Shown here: one piece after another, positions 32,761-40,878 of the stretch
How the letters are laid out: each line of letters opens with the position of its first letter
Position numbering within the stretch: the first letter of the stretch is position 1
Assembly: GCF_004134905.2 (NCBI RefSeq)
Contig: NZ_SDPQ02000001.1
Location: 186,001-250,000, forward strand
Length of the DNA stretch: 64,000 nucleotides
Origin: Aeromicrobium ginsengisoli
Lineage (GTDB): Bacteria > Actinomycetota > Actinomycetes > Propionibacteriales > Nocardioidaceae
Reading direction: 5' to 3'
Notes under the pieces: model-generated
Seen by the model: the letters and a program-made list of their open reading frames with translations, nothing else
Told to the model about the DNA's origin: nothing
The model's database searches: none
Program-made: the position numbers and the translations under genes

Positions 32761-33630
32761 ATGTCCGACACCGAGTTCCTGGCGGAGCGCTTCGAGCACA
32801 ACCGCGACCATCTGCGTGCCGTGGCCTATCGCATGCTCGGATCACTGACCGATGCCGAGGACGCCGTGCAGGAGTCCTGGATCCGCCTGAGCCGCGTGGA
32901 CGCGGACGATATCGACAACCTCGGTGGCTGGCTGACGACCGTCGTCGGACGGGTTTGCCTCGACATGCTGCGGTCGCGCAAGACCCGAGGTGAGCAACCC
33001 CTCGACGTACGCCCGAACGACCCGGTCAGCACGCCGGACAGCATCGATCCTGAGCACGAGGCGGAGCTCGTCGACTCGGTGGGCCTCGCGATGCTCGTGG
33101 TGCTGGAGAAGCTCACGCCCGCCGAGCGGCTCGCGTTCGTGCTGCACGACATGTTCGCGGTGCCGTTCGACGACATCGCAGCCATGATCGGACGTACGCC
33201 CGACGCCGCTCGCCAGCTTGCCAGCCGCGCCCGTCGACGTGTGCAGGGTTCGGATCCGGAGACCGGCACTCCCCTGCCCCAGCAGCGCGAGATCGTCGAC
33301 GCCTTCATCTCGGCCGCGCGGGGCGGCGACTTCGAGGCCCTGGTCACGGTCCTCGATCCTGACGTGGTGCTGCGGGCCGACACGGGTCACGGCCCGCCCG
33401 TGCTGGTGCGCGGCGCGCGCAACGTCGCCAGCGGCGCGATCTCGTTCCGGACGCCGGGGCGCGAGAGCAGGCCCGTGCTCGTCGAGGGCGGCGTCGGCAT
33501 CGTGGCGGTCGAGAACGGGCGGATCATCTCGGTGCTGCGACCGAGCTTCGCCGACGGCCGGATCGCCACGATCGACATCACGGCGGACCCCGACCGGGCG
33601 GCCGCGATGGAGGTGGAGTTCCTCGACTGA
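32761..33630 (+). CDS. ECF41-type sigma factor with SnoaL-like C-terminal domain (SigJ type)
   Basis: A 289-residue ECF sigma factor: region 2 DAEDAVQESWIRLSRVD, region 4 FAVPFDDIAAMIGRTPDAARQLASRARRRV, then a SnoaL/NTF2-like domain (about 180-289, VDAFISAARGGDFEALVTVLDPDVVLRAD). In ECF41 this fused domain replaces a membrane anti-sigma and gates activity. The gene shares a divergent control region with the AhpD-like gene. Inducing signal unknown. Confidence 0.92.
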   Translation: MSDTEFLAERFEHNRDHLRAVAYRMLGSLTDAEDAVQESWIRLSRVDADDIDNLGGWLTTVVGRVCLDMLRSRKTRGEQPLDVRPNDPVSTPDSIDPEHEAELVDSVGLAMLVVLEKLTPAERLAFVLHDMFAVPFDDIAAMIGRTPDAARQLASRARRRVQGSDPETGTPLPQQREIVDAFISAARGGDFEALVTVLDPDVVLRADTGHGPPVLVRGARNVASGAISFRTPGRESRPVLVEGGVGIVAVENGRIISVLRPSFADGRIATIDITADPDRAAAMEVEFLD

Positions 33631-33697
33631 TTGGCTCATGCCTCGACGCGCGGGAGCGGTCGATGCGGGTGGCCCCGGGAGGGCTTAGTTTGAGCGC

Positions 33698-34456
33698 GTG
33701 ACCGGTTTCCTCGACGCCCCTCCTCTGGCGTTCGCGCACCGCGGCGGCGCCGGGACTGCGGGCAACGTGGGCATCGAGAACTCCCTCGCCGCATTCGCCC
33801 ACGCGTACGACTTGGGCTACCGCTATCTCGAGACCGACGTCCGCATGTCCTCCGACGGGGTCGTGTACGCGATCCACGACGCTGCGCTCGATCGGCTGAC
33901 CGGCAGCGCCGATCCGGTGGCCACGCTCACTGCGGAGGCGCTCGACCTGCAGCGGCTCGACGAGCGCGAGCCGTTCGCCCGCCTCGAGGCGCTCTACGAG
34001 GCGTTCCCCGATGCCCGGCTCAACATCGACGTGAAGTCCGACGACGCCGTGGAGGCAACCTGCGCGATCGTCGAGGCCCAAGGCGCCGTCGACCGTACGT
34101 GCCTGTCGTCGTTCTCCCACTCCCGGCTGGCGCGCATCCGCCGGCGCCTGCCGCGCGTGGCCACCTCCGCTTCCAGGCGTGAGGTCGCCGCCCTCAAGCT
34201 GCTCCCCCGCTGGTTGCTCAGGCCCAAGGCCGCGTGCCTTCAAGTGCCGGCGTCATTTCGCGGGCTCCGGGTCATCACGCCACGACTGGTCCGCAAGGCT
34301 CACGCGCTCGGTCTGCAGGTCCACGCCTGGACGATCGACGACGCCGACGAGATGCGCGCCCTGCTGGACCTCGGCGTCGACGGCATCATCACCGACCGCA
34401 CCGACGTCCTCAAGGACGTACTGACCGCCCGAGGCACGTGGAGGGACCCGTCATGA
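33698..34456 (+). CDS. Glycerophosphodiester phosphodiesterase
   Basis: A 252-residue GDPD TIM-barrel enzyme: FAHRGGAGTAGNVGIENS (catalytic His and Glu, residues 11-26), ETDVRMSSDGVVYAIHDAAL (metal Glu-Asp and second His), and a C-terminal HAWTIDDADEMRALLDLGVDGIITDR. It cleaves glycerophosphodiesters to glycerol-3-phosphate and an alcohol. No signal peptide, so cytosolic. Its stop overlaps the next gene's ATG by 4 bp. Confidence 0.9.
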   Translation: MTGFLDAPPLAFAHRGGAGTAGNVGIENSLAAFAHAYDLGYRYLETDVRMSSDGVVYAIHDAALDRLTGSADPVATLTAEALDLQRLDEREPFARLEALYEAFPDARLNIDVKSDDAVEATCAIVEAQGAVDRTCLSSFSHSRLARIRRRLPRVATSASRREVAALKLLPRWLLRPKAACLQVPASFRGLRVITPRLVRKAHALGLQVHAWTIDDADEMRALLDLGVDGIITDRTDVLKDVLTARGTWRDPS

Positions 34457-35808
34457 CCAAGGTCAAGGCCAATCCGGAGCAGAGGGCGTGGTTCTTCTAC
34501 GACTGGGCCAACTCGGCGTACATCACGACGATCGGCACGGTGCTCTACGCTCCCTATTTGACGAGCGTGGCCGAGCGGGCCGCCTGCGGGTTCGTCGGCG
34601 ATGACGACCGCAAGTGCGTCGAGCACCTCTCGGTGCTCGGGCTGTCGGTGTCGGCCGGTTCGTTGGTGTTCTACGTCGTCACGCTGGCGACCGTCATCTC
34701 GGCGTTCGTGCTGCCGATCGTCGGTGCGATCGCCGACCGCGTGGAGTCCAAGAAGACCCTGATGGCCGGTCTCGCCTGGTCGGGTGCGGCGGTCGCCGCG
34801 CTGATGTTCTTCGTCACCGGCACGAACTGGCAGCTCGGGGCCGGCCTGCTCGTCGTGGCCAACCTCTTCTACGCCTCGTCGATCGTGGTCTACGACGCGA
34901 TCCTGATCGAGATCGCCGAGCCCGACGAACGCGATCGGATCTCGTCACGCGGCTGGGCGCTGGGATATCTCGGCGGCGGCCTCTTGCTGGCGGTCAACCT
35001 CGCGCTCGTCACGGTCAAGCCGTTCGGCCTGTCGACGGAGATGGCGGTGCGCATCAGCCTGCTGTCCGCCGCGATCTGGTGGGCGTACTTCACGCTGATC
35101 CCCTATCGCGGCATCAAGGACCGGGCGCCTCGCGGCGTGGTCCCCGTGGAGGGCACGTCGTTGATGCAGCGCAGCTTCGGCCAGCTCTTCCGTACGCTGC
35201 GCGAGCTCCGCAACTATCCGCAGACGCTGCTGTTTCTCGTGGCCTACCTGTTCTACAACGACGGCATCCAGACCGTGATCTACTCGGCGTCGGTCTATGG
35301 GGACAAGCAGCTGGGGTTCGAGACCAGCACCCTCATCGCGACGATCCTGATCGTGCAGTTCGTCGGCGTGGTCGGCGCGCTCGTGTTCGGCCGGCTCGCC
35401 GCGCGCATCGGCAGCCATCGCACGATCCTGTACGGCCTCGGCGTCTGGATCCTCGTCGTCTGCTTCGGTTACTTCCTGCCGGCTGAGCAGATCGTCCCGT
35501 TCCTGGTGCTCGCGGTGGCGATCGGACTCGTCCTGGGCGGCACGCAGGCACTGTCGCGTGCGTTCTTCTCCCAGCTCATCCCGCGTGGCCGTGAGGCGGA
35601 GTACTTCAGCCTCTATCAGGCGTGCGAACGCGGCACCAGCTGGCTCGGCACGCTCGTCTTCGGCGTCGTACATCAGCTGACCGACTCCTACCGGCCGGCG
35701 ATCCTGGCCCTCATCATCTTCTTCGTCGTCGGTGGCGCACTCCTGTGGAAGCTCGACGCGCGACAAGGCATCGTCGAGGCCGGAAATCAGGCTCCCGCAA
35801 TCGTGTGA
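34453..35808 (+). CDS. MFS transporter, UMF1 (Atg22-like) family
   Basis: A 451-residue membrane protein with about 12 helices. The family opening WFFYDWANSAYITTIGTVLYAPY and the GCLGGGL-like YLGGGLLLAVNLAL segment mark the UMF1/Atg22-like group of the major facilitators. Substrate unknown, though yeast Atg22 exports amino acids. Translation is coupled (ATGA) to the glycerophosphodiesterase gene, which suggests export or import of a breakdown product; that is inference. Confidence 0.85.
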   Translation: MTKVKANPEQRAWFFYDWANSAYITTIGTVLYAPYLTSVAERAACGFVGDDDRKCVEHLSVLGLSVSAGSLVFYVVTLATVISAFVLPIVGAIADRVESKKTLMAGLAWSGAAVAALMFFVTGTNWQLGAGLLVVANLFYASSIVVYDAILIEIAEPDERDRISSRGWALGYLGGGLLLAVNLALVTVKPFGLSTEMAVRISLLSAAIWWAYFTLIPYRGIKDRAPRGVVPVEGTSLMQRSFGQLFRTLRELRNYPQTLLFLVAYLFYNDGIQTVIYSASVYGDKQLGFETSTLIATILIVQFVGVVGALVFGRLAARIGSHRTILYGLGVWILVVCFGYFLPAEQIVPFLVLAVAIGLVLGGTQALSRAFFSQLIPRGREAEYFSLYQACERGTSWLGTLVFGVVHQLTDSYRPAILALIIFFVVGGALLWKLDARQGIVEAGNQAPAIV

Positions 35809-35838
35809 CCCCGCTGACGAGTACACCTTCGCGTTTAG

Positions 35839-35865
35839 GGGAATCTCATGTGCGTCATTTACGTT
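35839..35865 (+). promoter_or_regulatory. SigR/SigH-type promoter of rbpA
   Basis: GGGAAT (35839-35844), 18 bases, GTT (35863-35865) exactly matches the SigR/SigH (thiol-oxidative stress) consensus GGGAAT-N18-GTT. It lies 32 bases before the rbpA ATG. rbpA is a known SigR target in Streptomyces. Confidence 0.8.
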
Positions 35866-35897
35866 GTAAGAGGTAAGCAACACGAGAGGGGACGCAC

Positions 35898-36302
35898 ATG
35901 GCTGAACGTGCATTGCGAGGTGCTCGGCTCGGGACACAGAGCTTCGAGGACGAGCGCGGCGTGGAAATGGCTCCCCGTCAGCAGGTCGAGTACGTATGCC
36001 CCGACGGGCACACGTTCACGGTGACGATGGCGGACGAGGCGGAGATCCCGTTCGAGTGGGAAGACCCCAAGACCGGACAGATCGGTCAGCTCGCCAACGG
36101 AGTCAAGCCTGAGGGCAAGGCCGAGAAGCCGATCCGCACACACTGGGACATGCTGCTCGAGCGTCGCTCCGAGGCCGAGCTCGAGGAGATCCTCACTGAG
36201 CGGCTCGAGCTGCTCCGTGGTGGGGAGATCGGTCCGCCGCATCTCCACCGGCCCGCCAAGAAGAGTGCCGCGAAGAAGAGCACCACCAAGAAGAGCGCCT
36301 GA
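35898..36302 (+). CDS. rbpA: RNA polymerase-binding protein RbpA
   Basis: A 134-residue RbpA, which binds the housekeeping sigma factor and stabilises open complexes. The N-terminus MAERALRGARLGTQSFEDERG, core CPDGHTFTVTMADEAEIPFEW and sigma-interaction domain RTHWDMLLERRSEAELEEILTERLELLRG are diagnostic. A lysine-rich C-terminal tail (AKKSAAKKSTTKKS) extends beyond the usual end. Expressed from a SigR-type promoter, so likely induced by thiol stress. Confidence 0.95.
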   Translation: MAERALRGARLGTQSFEDERGVEMAPRQQVEYVCPDGHTFTVTMADEAEIPFEWEDPKTGQIGQLANGVKPEGKAEKPIRTHWDMLLERRSEAELEEILTERLELLRGGEIGPPHLHRPAKKSAAKKSTTKKSA

Positions 36303-36327
36303 GACTCACGTCTCCGGCACGACCAAG

Positions 36328-36354
36328 GACCCCGGCTCCGGCCGGGGTCTTTCT
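36328..36354 (+). terminator. Rho-independent terminator after rbpA
   Basis: Stem GACCCCGGC / GCCGGGGTC (36328-36336 and 36341-36349) with loop TCCG, followed by TTTCT. It starts 25 bases after the rbpA stop. Confidence 0.85.
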
Positions 36355-36432
36355 CGTCCCCCGCTGGCCCGCCTTTCCAACTCGTCGCGGTGACAAGCAG
36401 CAACAGCTCCATCCGCAAGATCGGTGGGCCGA

Positions 36433-37089
36433 CTACCCCCGGGGCTGGACCGGGTCCTGCACGAGCAGGTTGACCCACGTCCGGCCCAACCAGTCGGCGT
36501 ACTGCTCGTCGCTCCAGCCGCGCTCGACCACCAGCTGGTGCCAAAGGTGCCCGTCGGTCATCGCCCAGATCAGGTCGCGGCACTCCTCCTCAGTGACCTT
36601 GAGCTGCCCGGTTGCCGCGGCTTCGCGCGCCATCACGGTCAGTCCCGCCAGGCGCTGTCCGTCCATCTCGGCCGCCATCTGGGCGGCGCTTGCCTCACTG
36701 GCAGCGGCGCCAAGCACCGACCTGACGAACGGCGTCATCCGACGTGCGGTCGCCGTGGAGAACCTCGCGTGCATCATGAACCGTGCGGCCAGGTCGGGCT
36801 CGGCCCGTATCGCCATCACCTCGGGCCGTTCGTGGAAGACGACCTCCTCGTCGTCACCGCCGACAGTCACGTCCCAGGTGCGGTGCAGCAGGGTCGGCTT
36901 GTTCTTGAAGGTGGCATAGATCGTCTCGGACGAGACACCCGCGCGCTCAGCGACCTGCGCGATGGTGGTGCGCCCGTATCCCTGCTCGACGAACAGGTCG
37001 TGCGCTGCGCGCAATATCGCGCGCTGGGTCTCGCGAGCCTGGGCTCGACGTCGGGTCGCGTCGTAGGGCCTCTTGACAGATTCATTCAT
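36433..37089 (-). CDS. TetR-family transcriptional regulator
   Basis: A 218-residue TetR regulator: helix-turn-helix in RTTIAQVAERAGVSSETIYATFKNKPTLL (about 38-66), followed by a ligand domain rich in Met and Ala. A start at ATG 37101 would add four residues. It is divergent from a methyltransferase gene, and an ATACA-N7-TGTAT repeat (37093-37109) sits at its start codon, so it probably represses itself and the neighbour. Ligand unknown. Confidence 0.88.
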   Translation of the reverse strand: MNESVKRPYDATRRRAQARETQRAILRAAHDLFVEQGYGRTTIAQVAERAGVSSETIYATFKNKPTLLHRTWDVTVGGDDEEVVFHERPEVMAIRAEPDLAARFMMHARFSTATARRMTPFVRSVLGAAASEASAAQMAAEMDGQRLAGLTVMAREAAATGQLKVTEEECRDLIWAMTDGHLWHQLVVERGWSDEQYADWLGRTWVNLLVQDPVQPRG

Positions 37090-37092
37090 TAG

Positions 37093-37109
37093 ATACACCA
37101 TCGCTGTAT
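37093..37109. promoter_or_regulatory. Putative TetR operator
   Basis: Inverted repeat ATACA-N7-TGTAT in the 60-bp divergent gap, four bases upstream of the TetR ATG and about 40 before the methyltransferase ATG. Size and place suit a TetR dimer; the repeat is short, so chance cannot be excluded. Confidence 0.45.
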
Positions 37110-37149
37110 TGAACGTAGTAACACCACATCGAAAGTGTAGGTGATTGAC

Positions 37150-37965
37150 ATGACGGCATCCGACTGGTCCAGCGTGGCGGCTTCTTGGGAGGCCCACTCC
37201 GCAGGCATCGAGGAGACCAGCGCGACCGTGACCAGGGCCCTGCTCGCCGCCGCCGCGATCGCGCCGGGCGAGAACGTGCTTGAGCTCAGCGCGGGCACAG
37301 GGCACCTCGGCGCCCACTTGGCCGACCTGGTCGGGCCGGAGGGGTCGCTGGTCGCCAGCGATGTCGCGCCGGCGTTCGTTCGGGTGCTGGAGCAACGGCT
37401 CACGGACGTGCCCAATGCCAGCGTGGCGACCATCGATGCCGCCGCGATCGCAGGGCCACCCGCGGCCTACGACGTGGTGGTGTGCCGGATGGGCCTGATG
37501 TTCGTCCCGGAGCCGGTCGAAGCGCTGCGCGAGATCCGCCGCGTCCTGCGGCCCGGTGGCCGGCTCGCGGCAGCGGTCTGGGGCACACCCGACAACAACC
37601 CGTGGATGGTCAGTGTCGGGTTCGCCACGATGATGACCGGCCTGCTCAACGGACCCATGCCGACCGAGCCCGGCGGCCCCTTCTCACTCGGGGACCCCGA
37701 CCAGCTCGAGAAGCTCGCTCGCGAGGCCGGGTTCGGCGACGTCTCGGTCGAGGTCGTCTCCTACAGCCGCCGGTACGCTTCCGCGGACGAGTTGTTCGAC
37801 ATGGTCCGCGTGCTTGCGCCCCCGATCGCGGCCGCCCTCAAGAGCGCCTCGCCCCAGCAGCTTGCTTCCGCCCGTACGACGGCGGCGGACTTCATCGCCC
37901 AGTACCGCCGCGACGACGGCTCGTACGACCTCCCGGCCAGCGCACTGGTGCTACTGGCCTCCTGA
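37150..37965 (+). CDS. Class I SAM-dependent methyltransferase (UbiE/Methyltransf_11 type)
   Basis: A 271-residue methyltransferase: motif I NVLELSAGTGHLGAHLADL, motif II VASDVAPAFVRV, motif post-II IDAAAIAGPPAAYDVVVC and LRPGGRLAAAVWG. The unusual Ser in LELSAG replaces the commoner Gly-Cys. The ATG at 37150 with AGGTGA upstream is chosen over GTG 37141. It is divergent from and probably controlled by the TetR gene. Substrate unknown. Confidence 0.85.
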   Translation: MTASDWSSVAASWEAHSAGIEETSATVTRALLAAAAIAPGENVLELSAGTGHLGAHLADLVGPEGSLVASDVAPAFVRVLEQRLTDVPNASVATIDAAAIAGPPAAYDVVVCRMGLMFVPEPVEALREIRRVLRPGGRLAAAVWGTPDNNPWMVSVGFATMMTGLLNGPMPTEPGGPFSLGDPDQLEKLAREAGFGDVSVEVVSYSRRYASADELFDMVRVLAPPIAAALKSASPQQLASARTTAADFIAQYRRDDGSYDLPASALVLLAS

Positions 37966-37979
37966 TCGCCAGCCAACCA

Positions 37980-38144
37980 TCACGCGAGCTTCAGGAGGTG
38001 GTCGGACGGGACGTAGTCGATCTTCCAATCTGCGAAGCAGCCCAAGACGCCGTCCACCGCTGTCACGTACCCGACCGCGAGTTTGAACGCCTCACCGGCA
38101 TACGGGCACGCGCGCTCCTCAAGCTCAGCTTCCTCGGCGCCGGG
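37980..38144 (-). pseudogene. Coding-like remnant after the small membrane protein gene
   Basis: Directly after the stop of the small membrane protein, in the same frame, 54 codons read as a plausible protein end: CPYAGEAFKLAVGYVTAVDG, then GCFADWKIDYVPSDHLL, with a terminal TGA. No start codon opens it, so it is best seen as the 3' remnant of a lost gene. The family was not recognised. Confidence 0.35.
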
Positions 38145-38423
38145 TCAGGCGAATATCACGAAAAGGAAGAACTCCAGGAGGATCAGGCCACCCAGGATTG
38201 TGCCGACCAAGGCTCGTCCGGCTGGCCTCCCGCGCCCATCCATGAGACCCACCACGACGGCCGCGAGAGCCAGCAGGCCCATCACGATCCAGATCCAGCC
38301 GTTTGAGTCGTCGTCGCCGCTGATGAACATGCCGACGACATTGGCCACGACTGCGGCGCTCCCCAGGCCGAGGGCCAGCTGCGCTCTCGACGGTGTTGTG
38401 TCAGTGCGATGTGCGTCTGCCAC
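38145..38423 (-). CDS. Small membrane protein
   Basis: A 92-residue protein with three hydrophobic helices (about 15-33, 43-61 and 69-90). The loop SGDDDSNGWIWI lies between helices 1 and 2. GTG 38423 has GGAG seven bases upstream; the longer reading frame upstream is Cys/Arg-rich and not protein-like. Function unknown. The 238 bases between this start and the next gene's end hold nothing recognised. Confidence 0.6.
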   Translation of the reverse strand: MADAHRTDTTPSRAQLALGLGSAAVVANVVGMFISGDDDSNGWIWIVMGLLALAAVVVGLMDGRGRPAGRALVGTILGGLILLEFFLFVIFA

Positions 38424-38660
38424 GGTCCGCTCCGATTCTCGAAGGTGCCCCGCCTCGACGGTACGCTCGCCGGCGTCACGGCAGCAATAGTCACAAACGC
38501 ACACGCCCGGCGACACCATGCGCAATCGCGACCAGCGAGTCTGTCCGCTGCGCGAGCGCAGTCTGGCTGACGACAATGCAGCCAAGCGCCCATCGCGGAG
38601 CGCCGCTCATGCCGGGCGTGGTGCACCCTTCGGGTCGGCAGGCATGCGTGACGCACCAGC

Positions 38661-39221
38661 TCAGTGGCGGACGCCGTACCGGATGTGGGTCGCCTCGGGG
38701 GTGTCGATCACGTGGCGGATCTCGAGCTCGATGAGCCCGGGCAAGACGTCGAAGAGGCGGCGACCTTCGCCCAGGAGGACCGGGATCTGGTGGATCTGGA
38801 TCTCGTCGAGAACACCGGCCTCGAGGGCTCGCTGTGCGACGTTGGCGCCGCGGACCTGGACATTCTTGTCGGCGGCGGCAGCCTTCGCCTGTGCCATGGC
38901 GCTCTCGATGCCATCGGAGACGTAGGTGACCAAGGGGTAGCCCCAGCGGGCAGCCGGAGGGGGCGGGCGATGGCTGGGCACGAAGATGGGAAGCCCGCCG
39001 TGTGAACCACCCCAGTGGTCCATGAGTTCGGCAGTCCGGCGGCCGGCGAGGATCGCTCCAGCTGCATTCCACTCGTCCTCGAACTGCTTCACCGGTCGTG
39101 ACGGATCCTGCGACTCGGCCCACGCGTGGAGCCGCTCGCCATCCTCACCACCAAGGTAGTCGTGGGCATCGGCGACAAAGCCGTCCAGCGAGACCGACAT
39201 ATCAAGCACCGAGAGTGACAT
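38661..39221 (-). CDS. Dihydrofolate reductase-family (RibD C-terminal) protein
   Basis: A 186-residue RibD-C/DHFR-fold protein: SVLDMSVSLDGFVADAHDYLGG at the first strand, LAGRRTAELMDHWGG, and VQVRGANVAQRALEAGVLDEIQIHQIPVLLG containing the NADPH loop region. A likely NADPH-dependent reductase of unknown substrate. GGAGG precedes the ATG. A TGTCGA-N17-CGTG element upstream suggests ECF42 control, like the related gene at 18.9 kb. Confidence 0.8.
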   Translation of the reverse strand: MSLSVLDMSVSLDGFVADAHDYLGGEDGERLHAWAESQDPSRPVKQFEDEWNAAGAILAGRRTAELMDHWGGSHGGLPIFVPSHRPPPPAARWGYPLVTYVSDGIESAMAQAKAAAADKNVQVRGANVAQRALEAGVLDEIQIHQIPVLLGEGRRLFDVLPGLIELEIRHVIDTPEATHIRYGVRH

Positions 39222-39279
39222 GATTCCTCCTTGATTCGCTTCTGACTGGCGCGACCGTGATGGGCGCCTCTGCCAAGAC

Positions 39280-39306
39280 CACGAAAGGGCGAGGCCCGAT
39301 TCGACA
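39280..39306 (-). promoter_or_regulatory. ECF42-like promoter upstream of the second DHFR-family gene
   Basis: On the minus strand TGTCGA (39306-39301), 17 bases, CGTG (39283-39280): one mismatch from TGTCGA-N17-CGTC at 18817-18843. It faces the reductase-like gene 58 bases away. Confidence 0.5.
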
Positions 39307-39380
39307 CCTCGACCAGCAAAAGAACTGATTTCTCCTGATATTCACTCTCGGCCTGGCTTCAGGCAGGGGTTCTGCGGACC

Positions 39381-39869
39381 CTAGACGCTCAGCACGTAGA
39401 TGAGTTCCTCGATGCCGTCGTCGGACGCCGGCGCGTTCGCCTCCTGCGAGTGATCGCGGCGAAACCCGCACTTCTCGAGGACACGGATCGAACCGACGTT
39501 GTGCGCCACGACGTGGGCGCACAACGGTCGGACTGACACTTCGTCCAGCATCAGGGCGAGTGCCTGTGTCGCGATCCCGCGGCCCCAGAACTCGCGTCCG
39601 ATCCAGTAGCCGAGCAGCTGCTGACCGTTGTCTGGCCAGCTGCCGATGTTGCCCGCCACCACGCCGTCGGCGACGATCGTCCGCGTCCAGAGGGTGTCGT
39701 CTCTGCGGAGCTTCGCCCAGTGCGCTGCGACCTGCTCCCTGTCGCGGGCAGGAAACGCTGCCATCTCGACCGCTTGGGGATCCGCCTGGTGGTCGAAGAA
39801 GACCTCGATGTCCCCGTCTTCGACGGTCCGGAGACGAACCGCGGGCCGTACGTCGTGGACTTCGGTCAT
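39381..39869 (-). CDS. GNAT N-acetyltransferase, RimJ/RimL type
   Basis: A 162-residue GNAT protein: VRLRTVEDGDIEVFFDHQADPQAVEMAAF at the N-terminus, the acetyl-CoA loop REFWGRGIATQALALML and HNVGSIRVLEKCGFRR. It probably acetylates an amine-bearing small molecule or protein N-terminus. Monocistronic; the gap of about 159 bp after it (39222-39380) carries the ECF42-like promoter of the next gene and nothing else I recognise. Confidence 0.85.
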   Translation of the reverse strand: MTEVHDVRPAVRLRTVEDGDIEVFFDHQADPQAVEMAAFPARDREQVAAHWAKLRRDDTLWTRTIVADGVVAGNIGSWPDNGQQLLGYWIGREFWGRGIATQALALMLDEVSVRPLCAHVVAHNVGSIRVLEKCGFRRDHSQEANAPASDDGIEELIYVLSV

Positions 39870-39992
39870 CTCCAGTCACTCCTCGCCTCGATGGTCCCAA
39901 CCATCCCACCGTCCGCCGACACCCTGCCGCCTGAAGAGTCCTCGAGGTGGTTCATACTTACGAACTGGTCGGTCTCGACAGAGGCTGGCTTC

Positions 39993-40066
39993 GCGGACGT
40001 GGTGTAGTTGCAGCACGCTTCCCTTCCAGGGAATGGGTCGAGGTTCAAATCCTCGCGTCCGCTCCA
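39993..40066 (+). tRNA. tRNA-Gly, anticodon TCC
   Basis: A 74-nt cloverleaf with encoded CCA (40064-40066). Acceptor stem GCGGACG/CGTCCGC, anticodon stem CTTCC/GGAAT around loop CTTCCAG (anticodon TCC, reading GGA), T arm CGAGG-TTCAAAT-CCTCG. Two departures: the D loop AGTTGCA lacks the normal GG pair, and the outer anticodon-stem pair is C-T. It is the only tRNA seen here. Confidence 0.85.
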
Positions 40067-40131
40067 CATTCCTCGGTCGGAGTCCAGCCACCGAAGCCTC
40101 CTCGCGCTGACCCATCGGCCAAGCCCAAGAC

Positions 40132-40878
40132 TCAGCGAGGGGAAGACCTCCGCAGCCGCGCCGGCTTCGAGAGCAGCCGCTGGACGCCCCACACCGTCAC
40201 ACGCCAGAGCGCTTCGCGGACGATCCCACCGCTCATCTTGGACTCGCCCCGCTCACGCTCGACGAACGTGATGGGCACCTCGACGATCGTCATGCCGGTC
40301 GCCAGCACGCGGCGCGCCATGTCGATCTGGAAGCAATAGCCTTGCGAGGCCACTTCGTCGAGCGGCAGCTTCTCGAGCGTCTGCCGGCGGAAGGCGCGGT
40401 ATCCCCCGGTGGCGTCCTTGACCGGGATGCCGAGCATCAATCGGGCATAGAACGTGCCGCCGCGGGAGATGAACCGCCGGTGCCAGGGCCAGTTGACGAC
40501 TCCCCCGCCGTCGACCCACCGCGAGCCGAGCACCAGGTCGGCGCCCGCGTCGCTCGCGGCTAGCAGCTTGCCGAGGTCCTCGGGACGATGCGAGCCGTCG
40601 GCGTCCATCTCGACCAGCACGTCATAGTCGCGCTCGATGCCCCAGGCGAAACCGGCCCGGTATGCCGATCCGAGTCCTTGCTTGCCGCTGCGATGCATCA
40701 CGTTGACGCGCGGATCGCTGGAGGCCAATGCATCGGCGATCTCGCCGGTGCCGTCGGGCGAGCCGTCGTCGGCGATCAACACGTCGACGCCGGGCTGCGC
40801 GAGGTGCAGCTGCTCGACGATCCAGGCGACGTTGTCGGCCTCGTTGTAGGTCGGGATGACGACCAGAGTGCGCGTCAT
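40132..40878 (-). CDS. ppm1: Polyprenol-phosphate mannosyltransferase (Ppm1/DPM1 type)
   Basis: A 248-residue GT2 glycosyltransferase that moves mannose from GDP-mannose to polyprenol phosphate, providing mannose for lipomannan and protein O-mannosylation. Motifs: VVIPTYNEADNV, IADDGSPDGTGEIAD, the DxD region VEMDADGSHRPEDL and ATGGYRAFRR. It is soluble or peripheral, as in actinobacteria where Lnt supplies the membrane part. The ATG overlaps the lnt stop by 4 bp. In M. tuberculosis the two are one fused protein. Confidence 0.92.
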   Translation of the reverse strand: MTRTLVVIPTYNEADNVAWIVEQLHLAQPGVDVLIADDGSPDGTGEIADALASSDPRVNVMHRSGKQGLGSAYRAGFAWGIERDYDVLVEMDADGSHRPEDLGKLLAASDAGADLVLGSRWVDGGGVVNWPWHRRFISRGGTFYARLMLGIPVKDATGGYRAFRRQTLEKLPLDEVASQGYCFQIDMARRVLATGMTIVEVPITFVERERGESKMSGGIVREALWRVTVWGVQRLLSKPARLRRSSPR

